Shown here piece after piece: positions 1 through 9,423 of a DNA stretch of 64,000 nucleotides (position 1 is the stretch's first letter; each line of letters starts with the position of its first letter). The notes under the pieces were generated by a model, which did no database searches, was not told the DNA's origin, and saw only the letters and a list, made by a program, of their open reading frames with translations. The DNA comes from Lysinibacillus sp. KCTC 33748 (GTDB lineage: Bacteria; Bacillota; Bacilli; Bacillales_A; Planococcaceae). Both the position numbers and the translations under genes were made by a program. The stretch covers positions 1 through 64,000 of the forward strand of contig NZ_MWSJ01000009.1 in NCBI RefSeq assembly GCF_002237755.1. Direction: 5' to 3'.

Positions 1-120
1 TTGTTTCTCGACAATTCAAGTATATATAAATCGGTGAATCTGTGCTTTTTTTATGCGTGGAATTGTGCGAATACCCCAAAAAATATTATAGAACCCTAAA
101 ACAAAGGGAGGCAGGAGAAC

Positions 121-899
121 GTGTCGAACATGGACAAGGAGAACCAGGCTCTGGGGAAAGCGAAAATGGTGTATGAAACAGGTGAGATCAGAAGAACTGA
201 TATCCTGGCGGGCCTGGATGCCGAGCGACGGTCGCTGGGCGTGCCGGATCGTGTTCGCCAGCCTACCGCCGGAGGAAACCAATAACCTGATCCGCCGGGA
301 GCTGGATGCCGCCGTCTCCGGCGGCTATAGCCTGGAGTGGAAGTACTACGGTCACGATACGCCGATCGACCTGCCCGAGCGGCTCGTCGCCGCCAGGTTC
401 GAGGCCGAGGATGAGGAGGAAGTGTTTGTCCTGCCATTGGACGAGGCATCGCTGGCTGCCTTTGGTGACGGCGGCGAACACGAGATCAGAATCGTCCGAG
501 AAGAGCGCGACCTGGTGGACTACGCCGAGGTGTCCCGCGAGATTGGCAGGCACAACGTGGAGGAGGAACGGCGCGCGCTGGCCCTTAAGTTGAAGGAGAA
601 TTCGGACGAGATGAGCATCCACATTGCCTACGTTGATGGCGAGCCCGTCGCCTGTGGGCGGGGTCTACTTCCGGCCCGGAGGGCCCTACGCCGAACTAGC
701 CGGAGGTCGTACCAAGACCACACACCGGAGACGGGGACTGTTCACCGCGCTGGTCGCCTCGCAGTTGCAGGAAGCCCGTGATCGCGGCCGGACGCACGCC
801 TTCGTCGACGCGCTGCCGACCTCCGCGCCTATCCTGCGCAAGCAGGGCTTCCAGTTCGTGACTCGGACGCGGCCGTTCGTGTTCGAGCAACAGCGGTGA
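121..899 (+). pseudogene. GNAT-family N-acetyltransferase, frameshifted, GC-rich
   Basis: Remnant of a GNAT acetyltransferase in two overlapping frames. The first part (from about 173) contains RIVFASLPPEE and GGYSLEWKYYGHDTP, which I recognise from GNAT proteins of Paenibacillus-type bacteria. It reads to AYVDGEPVACGR near 660. The acetyl-CoA-binding part, YAELAGGRTKTTHRRRGLFTALV, continues one frame over to the stop at 899. Removing one G from the GGGCGGGG run near 657-664 joins the parts. A good ribosome site (GGGAGGCAGGAG) precedes a GTG at 121 that lies in a third frame, so a second frameshift near 240 is possible. Codons are strongly GC-ending, unlike every neighbour, which suggests recent transfer. 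Either a pseudogene or a sequencing error in a G run. Confidence 0.75.
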
Positions 900-1010
900 G
901 CGCCGACGCTGATTGGGCAGAAAAGAGCAAAATGAAGATAACAAATACATCTTTTTTAGATGGATATAAGATGTGAATGGAGTACCTTTTGAGTTAACGG
1001 GTACGATCGT

Positions 1011-1050
1011 ATTAAAAGGTTAACCAGTTTTTACTGGTTGACCTTTTATT
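1011..1050 (+). terminator. Hairpin terminator after the GNAT remnant
   Basis: Near-perfect 18-bp inverted repeat with a TTTT loop, followed by TTATTAAT. It lies 110 bp after the GNAT stop codon. Confidence 0.55.
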
Positions 1051-1252
1051 AATAGAATCTATTATATCAGTAGCCAGGGTAGGACGTACGGGTGCGTGGA
1101 ACAATGATTCCGTCAACTAAACTGTCCACCCCTTACTTGTAGAAACATGTTTGAGGTTGGTTGGGACATAGATCTCGTATAACAAGCGAATCTATGATAC
1201 TACATGGAGGATTAGGGGTACTGGTGAATGATTGGTCAGTGGAGGAAGCGAA

Positions 1253-1815
1253 ATGAATCCAGTAGTTGGTCTGGATGTGGCAAAAGGAGATAGCCAAGTT
1301 CAGACGTTTTTAGATAAATCTGAGCCGTTTGGAAAGAGCTTTTCAATGAAGCATACAAGAGAGGAATTACATCGTTTTACCGGCTTTTTAAATGAAATTG
1401 AAGTAATAACTGGGCAAATGCCTATGGTCATTTTAGAATCTACAGGTCATTATCATTCTCCTGTTATTCAATACTTGGAGGAGTACGAGGTTTTATATAT
1501 CTTGCTTAATCCTATTATTTCTTATCAGGCTAAGAGATCCAGTGCGTATCAGTTGTGTGTGCTTTATTACAAATAAGATTTTGAACCTCATAAAAACAGA
1601 GGAATCAACTGCTGAATCTTAGAAATCTTTCAAGACAACATGAGATTGTGACGAATATGTATGTGGAAGCTAAGCTGCAGTTTCACACTATTTTAGATCA
1701 AGTGTTTCCAGAATACCGCAAGGTTTTAGGTGATCTTTATTCGAAGGTTTCTTTATTGATGTTAAAGAAAAATCCTACTTCAGAAGATATAATAGAGGCA
1801 GTTCATGTCCTCAAA
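1253..1815 (+). pseudogene. IS110-family transposase, degraded
   Basis: Decayed IS110-family (DEDD-type) transposase. It starts at an ATG with GGAGGAAGCGAA upstream and opens with MNPVVGLDVAKGDSQVQTF, including the first catalytic Asp of the family. About ten residues (the LRKVKTDAID-type segment) are missing after QAKRSS. The frame then meets a TAA where the family has a Glu codon (YYK*DFEPHKNRG). A frameshift near 1603 follows, and the match resumes as TNMYVEAKLQFHTILDQVF from 1648. The match stops near 1810, where the short-repeat cluster of the next element begins. The C-terminal Ser domain is absent. The sequence at 1140-1250 resembles the left-end leader of IS110 elements. Not functional. 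Confidence 0.85.
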
Positions 1816-1822
1816 AAAATAA

Positions 1823-1949
<127 letters not shown>

Positions 1950-2367
1950 ACCTTGGTCACAACTTTCTAATTATCGTTTAATGTAGATTTGTCCAATATT
2001 CATAAAAATTATTCAAAAGAAGGAACAAACTAAGCTGGTCGATACTATACCTTAATATAGGATACAAAGTTGATAAGGAGTATATCTCCTTATTAACTTT
2101 TTTTTATTATTATCCCTATTTAAATAGCGACTTAGTGATGTACCAACACCCATAAAGTCGCGACGATTAATACCCCTGGGTATTGACTCACTTGACTAGA
2201 AGATGAATTGCTTTACATTGAGGGAACGCTTAAAAAGCGCTTTGGTAGACCTCAAGTAAATGTAAAACATGCACTAACGACGAAAAGAATACGAAATTGA
2301 AGGAAATTCATAAATTTTTATCCAGTTTTTTATTTACTTTTAAATAACTATTTTGTAAGATAGATGA

Positions 2368-2400
2368 AAATACAAAAGTGGTCAGACCACTTTTGTATTT
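2368..2400. promoter_or_regulatory. Perfect palindrome, candidate GntR/FadR-family operator
   Basis: Perfect 16-bp arms around a single central A at 2384, with core AAGTGGTCAGACCACTT. The inner TGGTCNGACCA agrees with the operator type used by E. coli FadR and related FadR-subfamily regulators. It lies 140 bp upstream of a FadR-type gntR gene, now broken. A one-base centre makes it a poor hairpin terminator and favours a protein-binding site. Confidence 0.5.
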
Positions 2401-2539
2401 ATTCAGTAAGAGCCACCATCCTCTAAAGGTAGTGGATTTCGTTTCCTTATAGTAAGTATCCAAACACCTACTGAATGAAGATAAAGCCTTTGGACGCATG
2501 TTTATCTGTGCGAAAGCGATAGAACGAGGAGTTGGTCGT

Positions 2540-3182
2540 ATGGATAAAAATACCGAACAAAAGAAAGTGTTTTTAGATATCGTCCAACAATTACTACAAC
2601 TTATTAAATTGGAAGAAATACATGCTGGAGAAAAACTACCTTCCGAACGAGTTCTTTCAGAGCGTCTAGGTGTCGCGCGATCCTCTGTGAGGGAGGCATT
2701 GCGAAGCTTAGAGATTGTTAGGTCTTATTGAAACGAAACAAGGGATAGGTATGTTTCTAGCTTCTACACATATGCATCAGCTCGTAGAAATACCTGTCAA
2801 TGTTTATGTTAGAAGCTGAAAAATCGAAAAAAGATGTCGAATTAACGCGACAAATTCATGAAAAGGAAGCCATTCGCGTAATAAGTTGTACAGAGACTCT
2901 GCGAATACTACCTGTGTGTGACAGTTTTTTGTAAGGCTAGAAATAGAAGGTACGATTAATTGTCAAGATGTATTACGAGAAATAATCATCACGGCGGGAA
3001 ATCGTCTTTCACTAAAAATCTGGTTTCAGTTAGCGGCTTATGATGGTGAGCGTGTAAATCAAAGCTCAACAGAAGAAGAAAAAATAATCATTTAAACTAT
3101 GTAGAAATCGATGCAGCTTGGCTGTGAAAAAGAAGCTTTGCAAGCTTACGAGCAGTGGATGATAACTTTACAAAGGATGTAA
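2540..3182 (+). pseudogene. GntR (FadR subfamily) regulator, multiply frameshifted
   Basis: Remains of a FadR-subfamily GntR regulator directly upstream of accD. The ATG has GAACGAGGAG 8 bases upstream. The intact winged-helix domain reads KLPSERVLSERLGVARSSVR (about residues 34-53). The frame breaks near 2718; the expected LIETKQGIGMFLAS continues one frame over. It breaks again near 2800, after which LEAEKSKKDVELTRQIHEKE follows, and near 2930, after which VRLEIEGTINCQDVLREI follows. The last readable piece is EKEALQAYEQWMITLQRM before TAA. Three or more separate lesions argue for true decay rather than one sequencing error. In relatives a GntR gene sits in front of accD, and autoregulation or control of acc genes is plausible, but this copy cannot make a full protein. 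Confidence 0.85.
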
Positions 3183-3203
3183 ACAACAAAGGGGGAGACG
3201 AAC

Positions 3204-4052
3204 ATGGCAATACGTAGCTTATTTAGTAAAAAGAAAGAGGACGGACAGGAAAAGGGATTTCCTGAAGGACTTATGACAAAATGTCCAGAATGCCGTCATA
3301 TTCAGTTAACAAAGGAATTAGAAAAAAATCATAAAGTGTGTACAAAATGCGATCATCATTTCAAAATGACTGCACGGGAGCGCGTAGCATATTTCTTAGA
3401 TGAAGGTTCATTTGTTTCAATGGATGATCATTTACAAACAAGTAATCCACTTAATTTCCCTGATTATATAGAAAAAATTTCAGTGGCTAAACAACAAACG
3501 GGATTAAGCGATGCTGTACTAACTGGGTTAGGTACTCTTGATGGAGAAGAAATTGTTTTAGCAATTATGGATTCTCATTTCCGTATGGGCTCTATGGGTT
3601 CAGTTGTAGGAGAAAAAATCACACGTGCCGTTGAAAAAGCTATTAAATTACGTGTACCGGTTATTATCTTTTCTACTAGTGGTGGAGCACGCATGCAAGA
3701 AGGTATTCTATCATTAATGCAAATGGTAAAAACGAGTGCGGCATTAAAACATCATAGTGAAGAAGGACTACTGTTTATTTCTATCATGACGCATCCTACA
3801 TACGGTGGCGTTTCGGCAAGCTTTGCTTCTATTGGAGATATTAATATTGCTGAACCAAAAGCATTGATTGGCTTTGCTGGTCGCCGTGTAATAGAAGAAA
3901 CATTAAGAGAAAAACTACCAAATGATTTCCAAAAGTCAGAATTTTTACTACAGCATGGTCAGCTTGATGCAATTTTCCATCGAAAAGATTTACGAAACCA
4001 AGTAGCATTGCTTGTAAAAATGCATACGAAAGGAGGCGTGCAACATGTCTAA
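3204..4052 (+). CDS. accD: Acetyl-CoA carboxylase carboxyltransferase subunit beta
   Basis: Beta subunit of the carboxyltransferase half of acetyl-CoA carboxylase, which moves CO2 from carboxybiotin to acetyl-CoA to make malonyl-CoA for fatty acid synthesis in the cytoplasm. The 282-residue length is normal. The N-terminal zinc ribbon is intact (C27, C30, C46, C49, as CPEC...CTKC). The crotonase-like carboxyltransferase core includes [10 protein letters not shown] (about 155-164) and [12 protein letters not shown] (about 194-205). The ribosome site AAAGGGGGAG precedes ATG 3204. The last 8 bases overlap accA, which is usual for coupled production of the alpha2beta2 complex. Confidence 0.97.
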   Translation: MAIRSLFSKKKEDGQEKGFPEGLMTKCPECRHIQLTKELEKNHKVCTKCDHHFKMTARERVAYFLDEGSFVSMDDHLQTSNPLNFPDYIEKISVAKQQTGLSDAVLTGLGTLDGEEIVLAIMDSHFRMGSMGSVVGEKITRAVEKAIKLRVPVIIFSTSGGARMQEGILSLMQMVKTSAALKHHSEEGLLFISIMTHPTYGGVSASFASIGDINIAEPKALIGFAGRRVIEETLREKLPNDFQKSEFLLQHGQLDAIFHRKDLRNQVALLVKMHTKGGVQHV

Positions 4053-5001
4053 AAATTTAGCTTTTGAAGAACCAGTAGTACAATTACGTGAAAATATTGA
4101 TGAGTTAAAAACAATTGCTACCGAAGCGAAAGTAGATATGACAGGCGAAATCGAAAAGCTTGAAACACGCCTTACTCAGCTAGAACAATCCATTTATACC
4201 AATATGAGACCATGGGATCGTGTACAGGTTGCTAGACACCCTGAACGTCCAACAACATTACAATATATAGAAGCTATGTGCGAAAATTTTATAGAGTTAC
4301 ATGGAGACCGTTCGTTTGGTGATGATGCGGCTATTACTGGAGGAATCGCTCTCTTTGAAGGTCAGCCCATAACAATTGTTGGACACCAGCGCGGAAAATC
4401 AACTAAAGAAAATATTCGACGAAATTTTGGTATGCCACACCCAGAAGGATATCGTAAGGCATTACGCTTAATGAAGCAGGCTGAGAAATTTAAGCGCCCA
4501 ATTATTTGTTTTATTGATACGAAAGGTGCCTATCCAGGTAAGGCAGCCGAGGAACGCGGCCCAAGTGAAGCCATTGCCAGAACTCTTGCTGAAATGACGA
4601 TTCTAACAGTACCAGTTATTAGTATTGTTATTGGAGAAGGCGGAAGTGGTGGTGCAATTGCATTAGGGGTAGCTAATCGCGTCTTTATGTTAGAGAACTC
4701 AACGTATTCGGTTATCTCGCCTGAAGGTGCTGCGTCGATTTTATGGCGAGATGGTAGTCTAGGGAAGCAAGCAGCAGAAGCAATGCGTATAACAGCACCT
4801 GACTTAAAAGAGCTCGACGTTATTGATGGAATAATTCCTGAAATAACTGGTGGAGCACACCGTAATGTTGCGAAGCAAGCAATTTATATAAAAGAATGTA
4901 TAAGCGTCACACTAAAAGCATTGAATTCTTTAAATGGCGAACAATTAATTGAGGATCGTTATGAGAAATTCAGAAAGATTGGACAGTATACAGAAGCTTA
5001 A
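4045..5001 (+). CDS. accA: Acetyl-CoA carboxylase carboxyltransferase subunit alpha
   Basis: Alpha subunit partner of AccD. The 318 residues begin with a coiled N-terminal segment (to about residue 50). Recognisable blocks are [55 protein letters not shown] and [18 protein letters not shown], the last being the oxyanion-hole and acyl-CoA region. The start overlaps the end of accD by 8 bases with AAAGGAGG inside accD as ribosome site. In related genomes pfkA usually follows. Here the gene is followed by a hairpin and a repeat cluster instead, so the usual accA-pfkA order appears broken. Confidence 0.97.
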   Translation: MSKNLAFEEPVVQLRENIDELKTIATEAKVDMTGEIEKLETRLTQLEQSIYTNMRPWDRVQVARHPERPTTLQYIEAMCENFIELHGDRSFGDDAAITGGIALFEGQPITIVGHQRGKSTKENIRRNFGMPHPEGYRKALRLMKQAEKFKRPIICFIDTKGAYPGKAAEERGPSEAIARTLAEMTILTVPVISIVIGEGGSGGAIALGVANRVFMLENSTYSVISPEGAASILWRDGSLGKQAAEAMRITAPDLKELDVIDGIIPEITGGAHRNVAKQAIYIKECISVTLKALNSLNGEQLIEDRYEKFRKIGQYTEA

Positions 5002-5087
5002 ATTCATTTTTAGGTTATTGGACATTTAAATAAAATATTAGCCTAATGATGGAAGAATAAAGGGTAAAAAGATTGATCATTTAAAAT

Positions 5088-5180
5088 AAAGTTCGATAAT
5101 TTGTGATATAGTTTGATTAACTTCGCATTTAAATAAAACCCAAGCATTTTGATCGAACTTTTTTCAATATGCTTGGGTTT
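5088..5180 (+). terminator. Interleaved inverted repeats after accA (terminator / possible pseudoknot)
   Basis: Two perfect inverted repeats interleave in the order A-B-A'-B'. A is 5088-5097 with A' 5152-5161 (10 bp, AAAGTTCGAT). B is 5136-5147 with B' 5169-5180 (12 bp, AAACCCAAGCAT). B-B' ends in GGGTTTCTTCT and could terminate the acc transcript. A-A' encloses B, so the two either form a pseudoknot or exclude one another. Confidence 0.5.
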
Positions 5181-5302
5181 CTTCTATTCGTTCGCAGCAA
5201 ACTTTTTTATCAAACTTTATTCCAAACCAACACTAATATACATAGCTGTGGAACAGTACGAGCACATGGAGAAAAAATATTAAGACAGCTGGAAAAATGT
5301 AC

Positions 5303-5453
<151 letters not shown>

Positions 5454-5560
5454 CAAATTATAGGAAGTTATGTATCAATGAAAAGTATACTAATAATAGT
5501 GAGACAAAACAGCTAAAAAAGTTAATTTAACTAGTAATGTTGTTTTTTAAGTATAAAATA

Positions 5561-5587
5561 TGGGAACGCCCGATTTGGATGTTCCCA
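5561..5587 (-). terminator. Hairpin terminator after the DinB-like gene
   Basis: Inverted repeat TGGGAAC/GTTCCCA with a 13-nt loop, followed on the minus strand by TATTTTATAC. It sits 30 bp past the stop codon. Confidence 0.5.
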
Positions 5588-5616
5588 TTCTTAATATGAA
5601 ATCTGCGTTTACCTGC

Positions 5617-6165
5617 CTAAGCTTTTTGCATTTTACTTAGGAATACTATTTGCCCAATATGGTATGCGTCATGTAATGCTAAACTCTTCATTTCAAGCAC
5701 TAATGATCTTTCTCCAGGTATCTGTCGATACAAATCTTCTTGTTCTGCTTTTGCTAGTATTTTTTCTAGTTCATGATGAACATCATAATATTCTTGTTTT
5801 GTTTCCTTCCAATTTTCAAACGTCAAAATTGGTAATCGAAATGTAGATTCATTATTATCTGCCCGTGGTTCATTCGCTGTATCACCAAGAAATCGCGTCA
5901 GAAGTCTCTTTTTATAGAAAAGTAAATGACAAACTAATTCCCAAATGGAATTCATTGCTCCCTCAGTTGGTTTCCAAAATGCCTGTTCAAAAGTAATTTC
6001 CTCTAGCACTTTTTCAAGTGCTGGAAACCAATCTTCTTCATCTAAGCAGCTTGTCCATTGTTGTAACAAAAGTGTCTTTGCATCTATTGTTTGTTCCCTC
6101 CAGTTTAATCCCTTTAATACATAATCCACTTTGTCAAAATCATTTACGGCTAAATATTTAAACAA
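5617..6165 (-). CDS. DinB-like (DfsB-family) protein
   Basis: Four-helix-bundle DinB-like protein of 182 residues. Members bind a divalent metal through three histidines; many are thiol-dependent transferases or damage-inducible proteins of unknown reaction. Likely ligands are in ELVCHLLFYKKR (about 82-93) and LALHDAYHIGQI near the C-terminus, the family's classic final helix. The start is a TTG preceded by GGTGAAAG. The only other in-frame Met is far inside the domain, so TTG is preferred. Single gene with its own hairpin downstream. The exact substrate cannot be told from sequence. Confidence 0.75.
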   Translation of the reverse strand: MFKYLAVNDFDKVDYVLKGLNWREQTIDAKTLLLQQWTSCLDEEDWFPALEKVLEEITFEQAFWKPTEGAMNSIWELVCHLLFYKKRLLTRFLGDTANEPRADNNESTFRLPILTFENWKETKQEYYDVHHELEKILAKAEQEDLYRQIPGERSLVLEMKSLALHDAYHIGQIVFLSKMQKA

Positions 6166-6427
6166 CTTTCACCAACCATTTTCTTTTCTTATAATGCGTT
6201 CTTACTTCTAAGCCCTTTAATGCGCGAAATGACCATAGTCTGCTATTTCAGCTGCAGTTAACCTTCAATTGGAGATTAAAGTTTAAGCCATTTTGACTTC
6301 TGATAAACCATATATATAAATACGTCCTCTTTTTTGCATATTTCAATTGATATATGAATTCATCACAATCTTGCCACGCTAATTTACTCACATACAGAAC
6401 ATACGTTCCATACCTAAAAAACAGCAT

Positions 6428-7354
6428 TTATTCATTAATTATAGTGATAATTTTCTGTTGAGCATCTAGAGCTTCAGGGATTGGCATAACAACAAACACA
6501 TGATTCATTTTCGGATAAACAAAGGTATTGTGTTCAATTTCCTGTTCTGTTAGCTCTTCATCAAGTCTTATTGCATCTGGATATAAACATTCGTGCGTTC
6601 CAATAAAATGAGTTATCTTTCCAAGTCCTTTAAAGTCAAGGTTTATTGGACTAATCAATGGATCTTTTAAATCTTTATCAGCTGCCCATAACTTAGTAAT
6701 GACTACCATTCCTTCACTTGCTAACATCGGATCGATTTCTTCATATTCAGCTATAAGAGGATTTTCAAAAGTCAAATCAACACTTGCTGATAATAAAATA
6801 ATGTCTTTCGGTTGAGGCAAATTGTTCATTTTTACAACATGGGCCAGGCCAAGTGCTATATTACCGCCTGCCGAATCTCCCATGATTGTTAATTGATTTG
6901 AATTTTCAGCAGTTGCAAGCATTTCTTTATACAGATTTAGAATTTTCGGGTACGTATCCTTATAGTTAAAATGAGGCACTTTAGGATAAATCGGAACAAT
7001 TATTTTCGCATTCAAAGATTGCGCCATTTTATCCAAGAACAACCAATGGAAACTTAAAGGTTGCTCCGTCCAAGCACCACCGTGTAGATATAGAATAGCT
7101 TTTTGCTTCAAAGACTTTTCGTAATTTAATGTGAAAACCTGCATTCCCTCGAATACATGCTCCTTCACTTCACTTAAAAATGTAACATCCTCTCCAATAA
7201 CATAAGGTTTAGTGTTTTCAGTACCTTTTTCCTTAACAAACTGTTCGGTGTTTGCAATACTAGAAAAACTCTCTTTATTACTTTCAGCAATTATCCATTT
7301 TTCGAATTGAATACTTTCTTCTGAACGTTCTCCGTTATAAATAGTTACACCCAT
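6428..7354 (-). CDS. Alpha/beta hydrolase, HSL-type esterase
   Basis: Serine esterase of the hormone-sensitive-lipase type, 308 residues and cytoplasmic (no signal peptide). The oxyanion-hole motif HGGAW is near residue 112 and the nucleophile elbow GDSAGGN near 180. The acid is probably the Asp/Glu pair in THECLYPDA near 255, and the His is in MNHVFVV near 285. Substrate unknown; short-chain esters are usual for this family. Ribosome site GGGGAGAAAAC precedes the ATG. It stands alone between two hairpins. Confidence 0.85.
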   Translation of the reverse strand: MGVTIYNGERSEESIQFEKWIIAESNKESFSSIANTEQFVKEKGTENTKPYVIGEDVTFLSEVKEHVFEGMQVFTLNYEKSLKQKAILYLHGGAWTEQPLSFHWLFLDKMAQSLNAKIIVPIYPKVPHFNYKDTYPKILNLYKEMLATAENSNQLTIMGDSAGGNIALGLAHVVKMNNLPQPKDIILLSASVDLTFENPLIAEYEEIDPMLASEGMVVITKLWAADKDLKDPLISPINLDFKGLGKITHFIGTHECLYPDAIRLDEELTEQEIEHNTFVYPKMNHVFVVMPIPEALDAQQKIITIINE

Positions 7355-7506
7355 CTTTTAGTTTTCTCCCCTTTAAATAAACATTTTTATTGGTTTCAAA
7401 ACATAGAATAATGATTTGTAATAGCTGTGAATCTTAGAAGTTTTTCAACAGTTTTACAAATTATCAATCTTCATTATACATTATTATCCTTTTTTAACTA
7501 AATATA

Positions 7507-7558
7507 AAAAGTCCAAAACTATTTCTCCATTTTTAAGACAAATAGTTTTGGACTTTTA
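7507..7558. terminator. Bidirectional hairpin terminator
   Basis: Arms at 7507-7525 and 7541-7558 pair over about 17 bp and are flanked by A and T runs on both sides. It separates the esterase from the ureide cluster. Confidence 0.65.
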
Positions 7559-7653
7559 ATTTTTACATATACTTTCTACTTATTTGTTTAAAGGCTAGTA
7601 GAACCCTCTTTAAGAGTGATTCAACAATTTCGAAGTAAGTTGAACGACAAGAA

Positions 7654-7702
7654 GTTTGCAACGTCTAGAGAACGCTATATGTCGCTTTAGGACGTTGCAA
7701 AC
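7654..7702 (-). terminator. Hairpin at the end of the ureide operon
   Basis: Perfect 12-bp inverted repeat GTTTGCAACGTC/GACGTTGCAAAC lying 13 bp beyond the carbamate kinase stop. It has no clean U-run, so termination is probable rather than certain. Confidence 0.5.
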
Positions 7703-7714
7703 AACTAATTCAGC

Positions 7715-8647
7715 TTATTTTGTTATACGTGTACCTGCTTTTCCGTCTAATGCAGTTACTGCTTGATCGATTGAACAAATGATAGACTCTTTCCCTAATT
7801 TCGCAAATTCTATAGCTGCTTGCATTTTTGGTAACATACTACCTGCTGGGAATTGTCCTTCTGCAACATACTGCTCAGCTTCTGCTACAGTAATATGGCT
7901 TAATTTTTGCTCATTTTCTTTCCCAAAATTAATATAGACATTTGGTACATCTGTTAGCATCATGAAAACATCCGCATTCACTTGTTGTGCAAGCTTTAAT
8001 CCTGAACGATCTTTATCAATTACTGCTTCAATACCTTGTAATTGACCACTGTCTTCACGATAAACAGGTATTCCACCACCACCAGATGAAATAACAATTG
8101 TTTCATCAATTAAACGTTTAATTTCATCTATACCATGAATCACTTTAGGTTCTGGTGAAGGCACAACGCGTCTGTATCCCCGACCTGCATCTTCTGCCAT
8201 CGTAAAACCTTGTCTTTCTAGACGCTGCGCATCTTCTTCCGAGAAAAATACACCAATTGGTTTAGTCGGATTTTTAAACGCTTGATCGTCCTTGTCCACT
8301 TCTACCATCGTTAGCAATGTCACCACATTTGTAGCAATGTCTCGTTCTTTCATATGGTTTTTTAAAGCTGTCTCCATCATATAACCAATGAACCCCTGTG
8401 ATTCTGCGTTACAAACATGGATTGGTAGTGGTTCAACAACATTTTTAGCAGCTTCGTTTTGAGCAATAATATTTCCCACTTGCGGACCATTGCCGTGTGT
8501 AATGACAATTTTATGCCCCGCTTCTCGAATTTCCACCATATGGCCTGTTGCCGACACTACGTTTTTAAATTGATTTTCATAAGTTGCTTCTTGTTTTGGC
8601 TGTAAAATGGCATTACCGCCCAAAGCAATAACTACACTTTTCCCCAT
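7715..8647 (-). CDS. allK: Carbamate kinase
   Basis: Carbamate kinase: carbamoyl phosphate + ADP gives ATP + carbamate, which decays to NH3 and CO2. About 310 residues with family blocks ALGGNAIL, THGNGPQVG, NAESQGFIGY, DAGRGYRRVVPSPEP and ISSGGGGIPV. ATG 8647 is chosen because AAGGAG at the end of the upstream gene lies 8 bases before it; a GTG nine bases earlier is less well placed. Being last in a cluster with allFGH, it most likely serves the ureide pathway and captures the carbamoyl phosphate released from oxalurate. An arginine deiminase role (arcC) is unlikely because no arcA or arcB is present. Confidence 0.93.
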   Translation of the reverse strand: MGKSVVIALGGNAILQPKQEATYENQFKNVVSATGHMVEIREAGHKIVITHGNGPQVGNIIAQNEAAKNVVEPLPIHVCNAESQGFIGYMMETALKNHMKERDIATNVVTLLTMVEVDKDDQAFKNPTKPIGVFFSEEDAQRLERQGFTMAEDAGRGYRRVVPSPEPKVIHGIDEIKRLIDETIVISSGGGGIPVYREDSGQLQGIEAVIDKDRSGLKLAQQVNADVFMMLTDVPNVYINFGKENEQKLSHITVAEAEQYVAEGQFPAGSMLPKMQAAIEFAKLGKESIICSIDQAVTALDGKAGTRITK

Positions 8648-8652
8648 TTCTT

Positions 8653-9423
8653 TCACTCCTTAGTTAATGACATGTAAATGCCATATAACGTATCCATCCC
8701 GGATGATGAACCTACATTTATAAGCCTTTTCATACTTTCTAAAGATGGATCATGCTGCAATGCTGTAATCTTCGAACTAAATAGACCATCTAAAGCACAT
8801 GTTATAAAACGCTTACTAACAATGGTTGTTAACGGTTCCTTCATTAAAGCTTTTAACGTTTCGAGATGTTTATGTTCGATAAAATGATTGATAAAATGTC
8901 CGTACAAAATGCCGACCAGTATATCGTCACCAGTTGGTGTTAGGCCTTGTCCACGTCCAATGAAGTAACGAAGTGTCTCCTCAAGATTTTCAGATGGATC
9001 TTGTAATCGATTGATCAAGGACAACACACGTGCACGTTCAAAATCTGTTGAATCATAGGCTTTAAATGAAATGTCTTGAAAATTTTCTTTTAATTGAGTG
9101 ATATTTGCATGTTCAAAATCCATATTTAAAGGGAGTGTTTTTGAATTCAACAACATGTCAAATCGGTTATGAGTAAGACGATTATGACGAACTGTTAACG
9201 TATCTCCCACTTGAATATAAGTCTTTATCGTTTCTTTCGTTTGTGGATCAAGCAATATACCAAACGGAAATGTCCCATTTTCATCGGTACCAGCAAATAT
9301 CAATTCACCATTTTGATCAACGATATTCAAACCTTTTTCAAATATACTGTGTACGGAAAAGGTATTACCTTCATTTAACAATGGAAGTGCGATTGACCCA
9401 ACCGCACTTGCTTGTAAAATCAT
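8653..9423 (-). CDS. allH: DUF2877 protein, oxamate carbamoyltransferase subunit AllH
   Basis: DUF2877 protein of 256 residues, homologous to E. coli YlbF/AllH. Published E. coli work assigns FdrA, YlbE and YlbF (AllF, AllG, AllH) together as the oxamate carbamoyltransferase that converts oxalurate + phosphate to oxamate + carbamoyl phosphate. A conserved glycine-rich block, RGQGLTPTGDDILVGILYGH, is near residue 172 and SSGMDTLYGIY near the C-terminus. The ATG overlaps the allG stop codon as ATGA, implying coupled translation. The individual role of this subunit is not known. Confidence 0.85.
   Translation of the reverse strand: MILQASAVGSIALPLLNEGNTFSVHSIFEKGLNIVDQNGELIFAGTDENGTFPFGILLDPQTKETIKTYIQVGDTLTVRHNRLTHNRFDMLLNSKTLPLNMDFEHANITQLKENFQDISFKAYDSTDFERARVLSLINRLQDPSENLEETLRYFIGRGQGLTPTGDDILVGILYGHFINHFIEHKHLETLKALMKEPLTTIVSKRFITCALDGLFSSKITALQHDPSLESMKRLINVGSSSGMDTLYGIYMSLTKE

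Noticed and set aside
263..622. Long minus-strand open frames across the GNAT gene
   Set aside because: GC-rich coding DNA lacks stops in several frames. The plus strand has the GNAT motifs and the ribosome site.
7715..8647. Arginine deiminase pathway (arcC)
   Set aside because: No arcA, arcB or arcD is nearby, while allFGH genes that make carbamoyl phosphate are directly upstream in the same operon.
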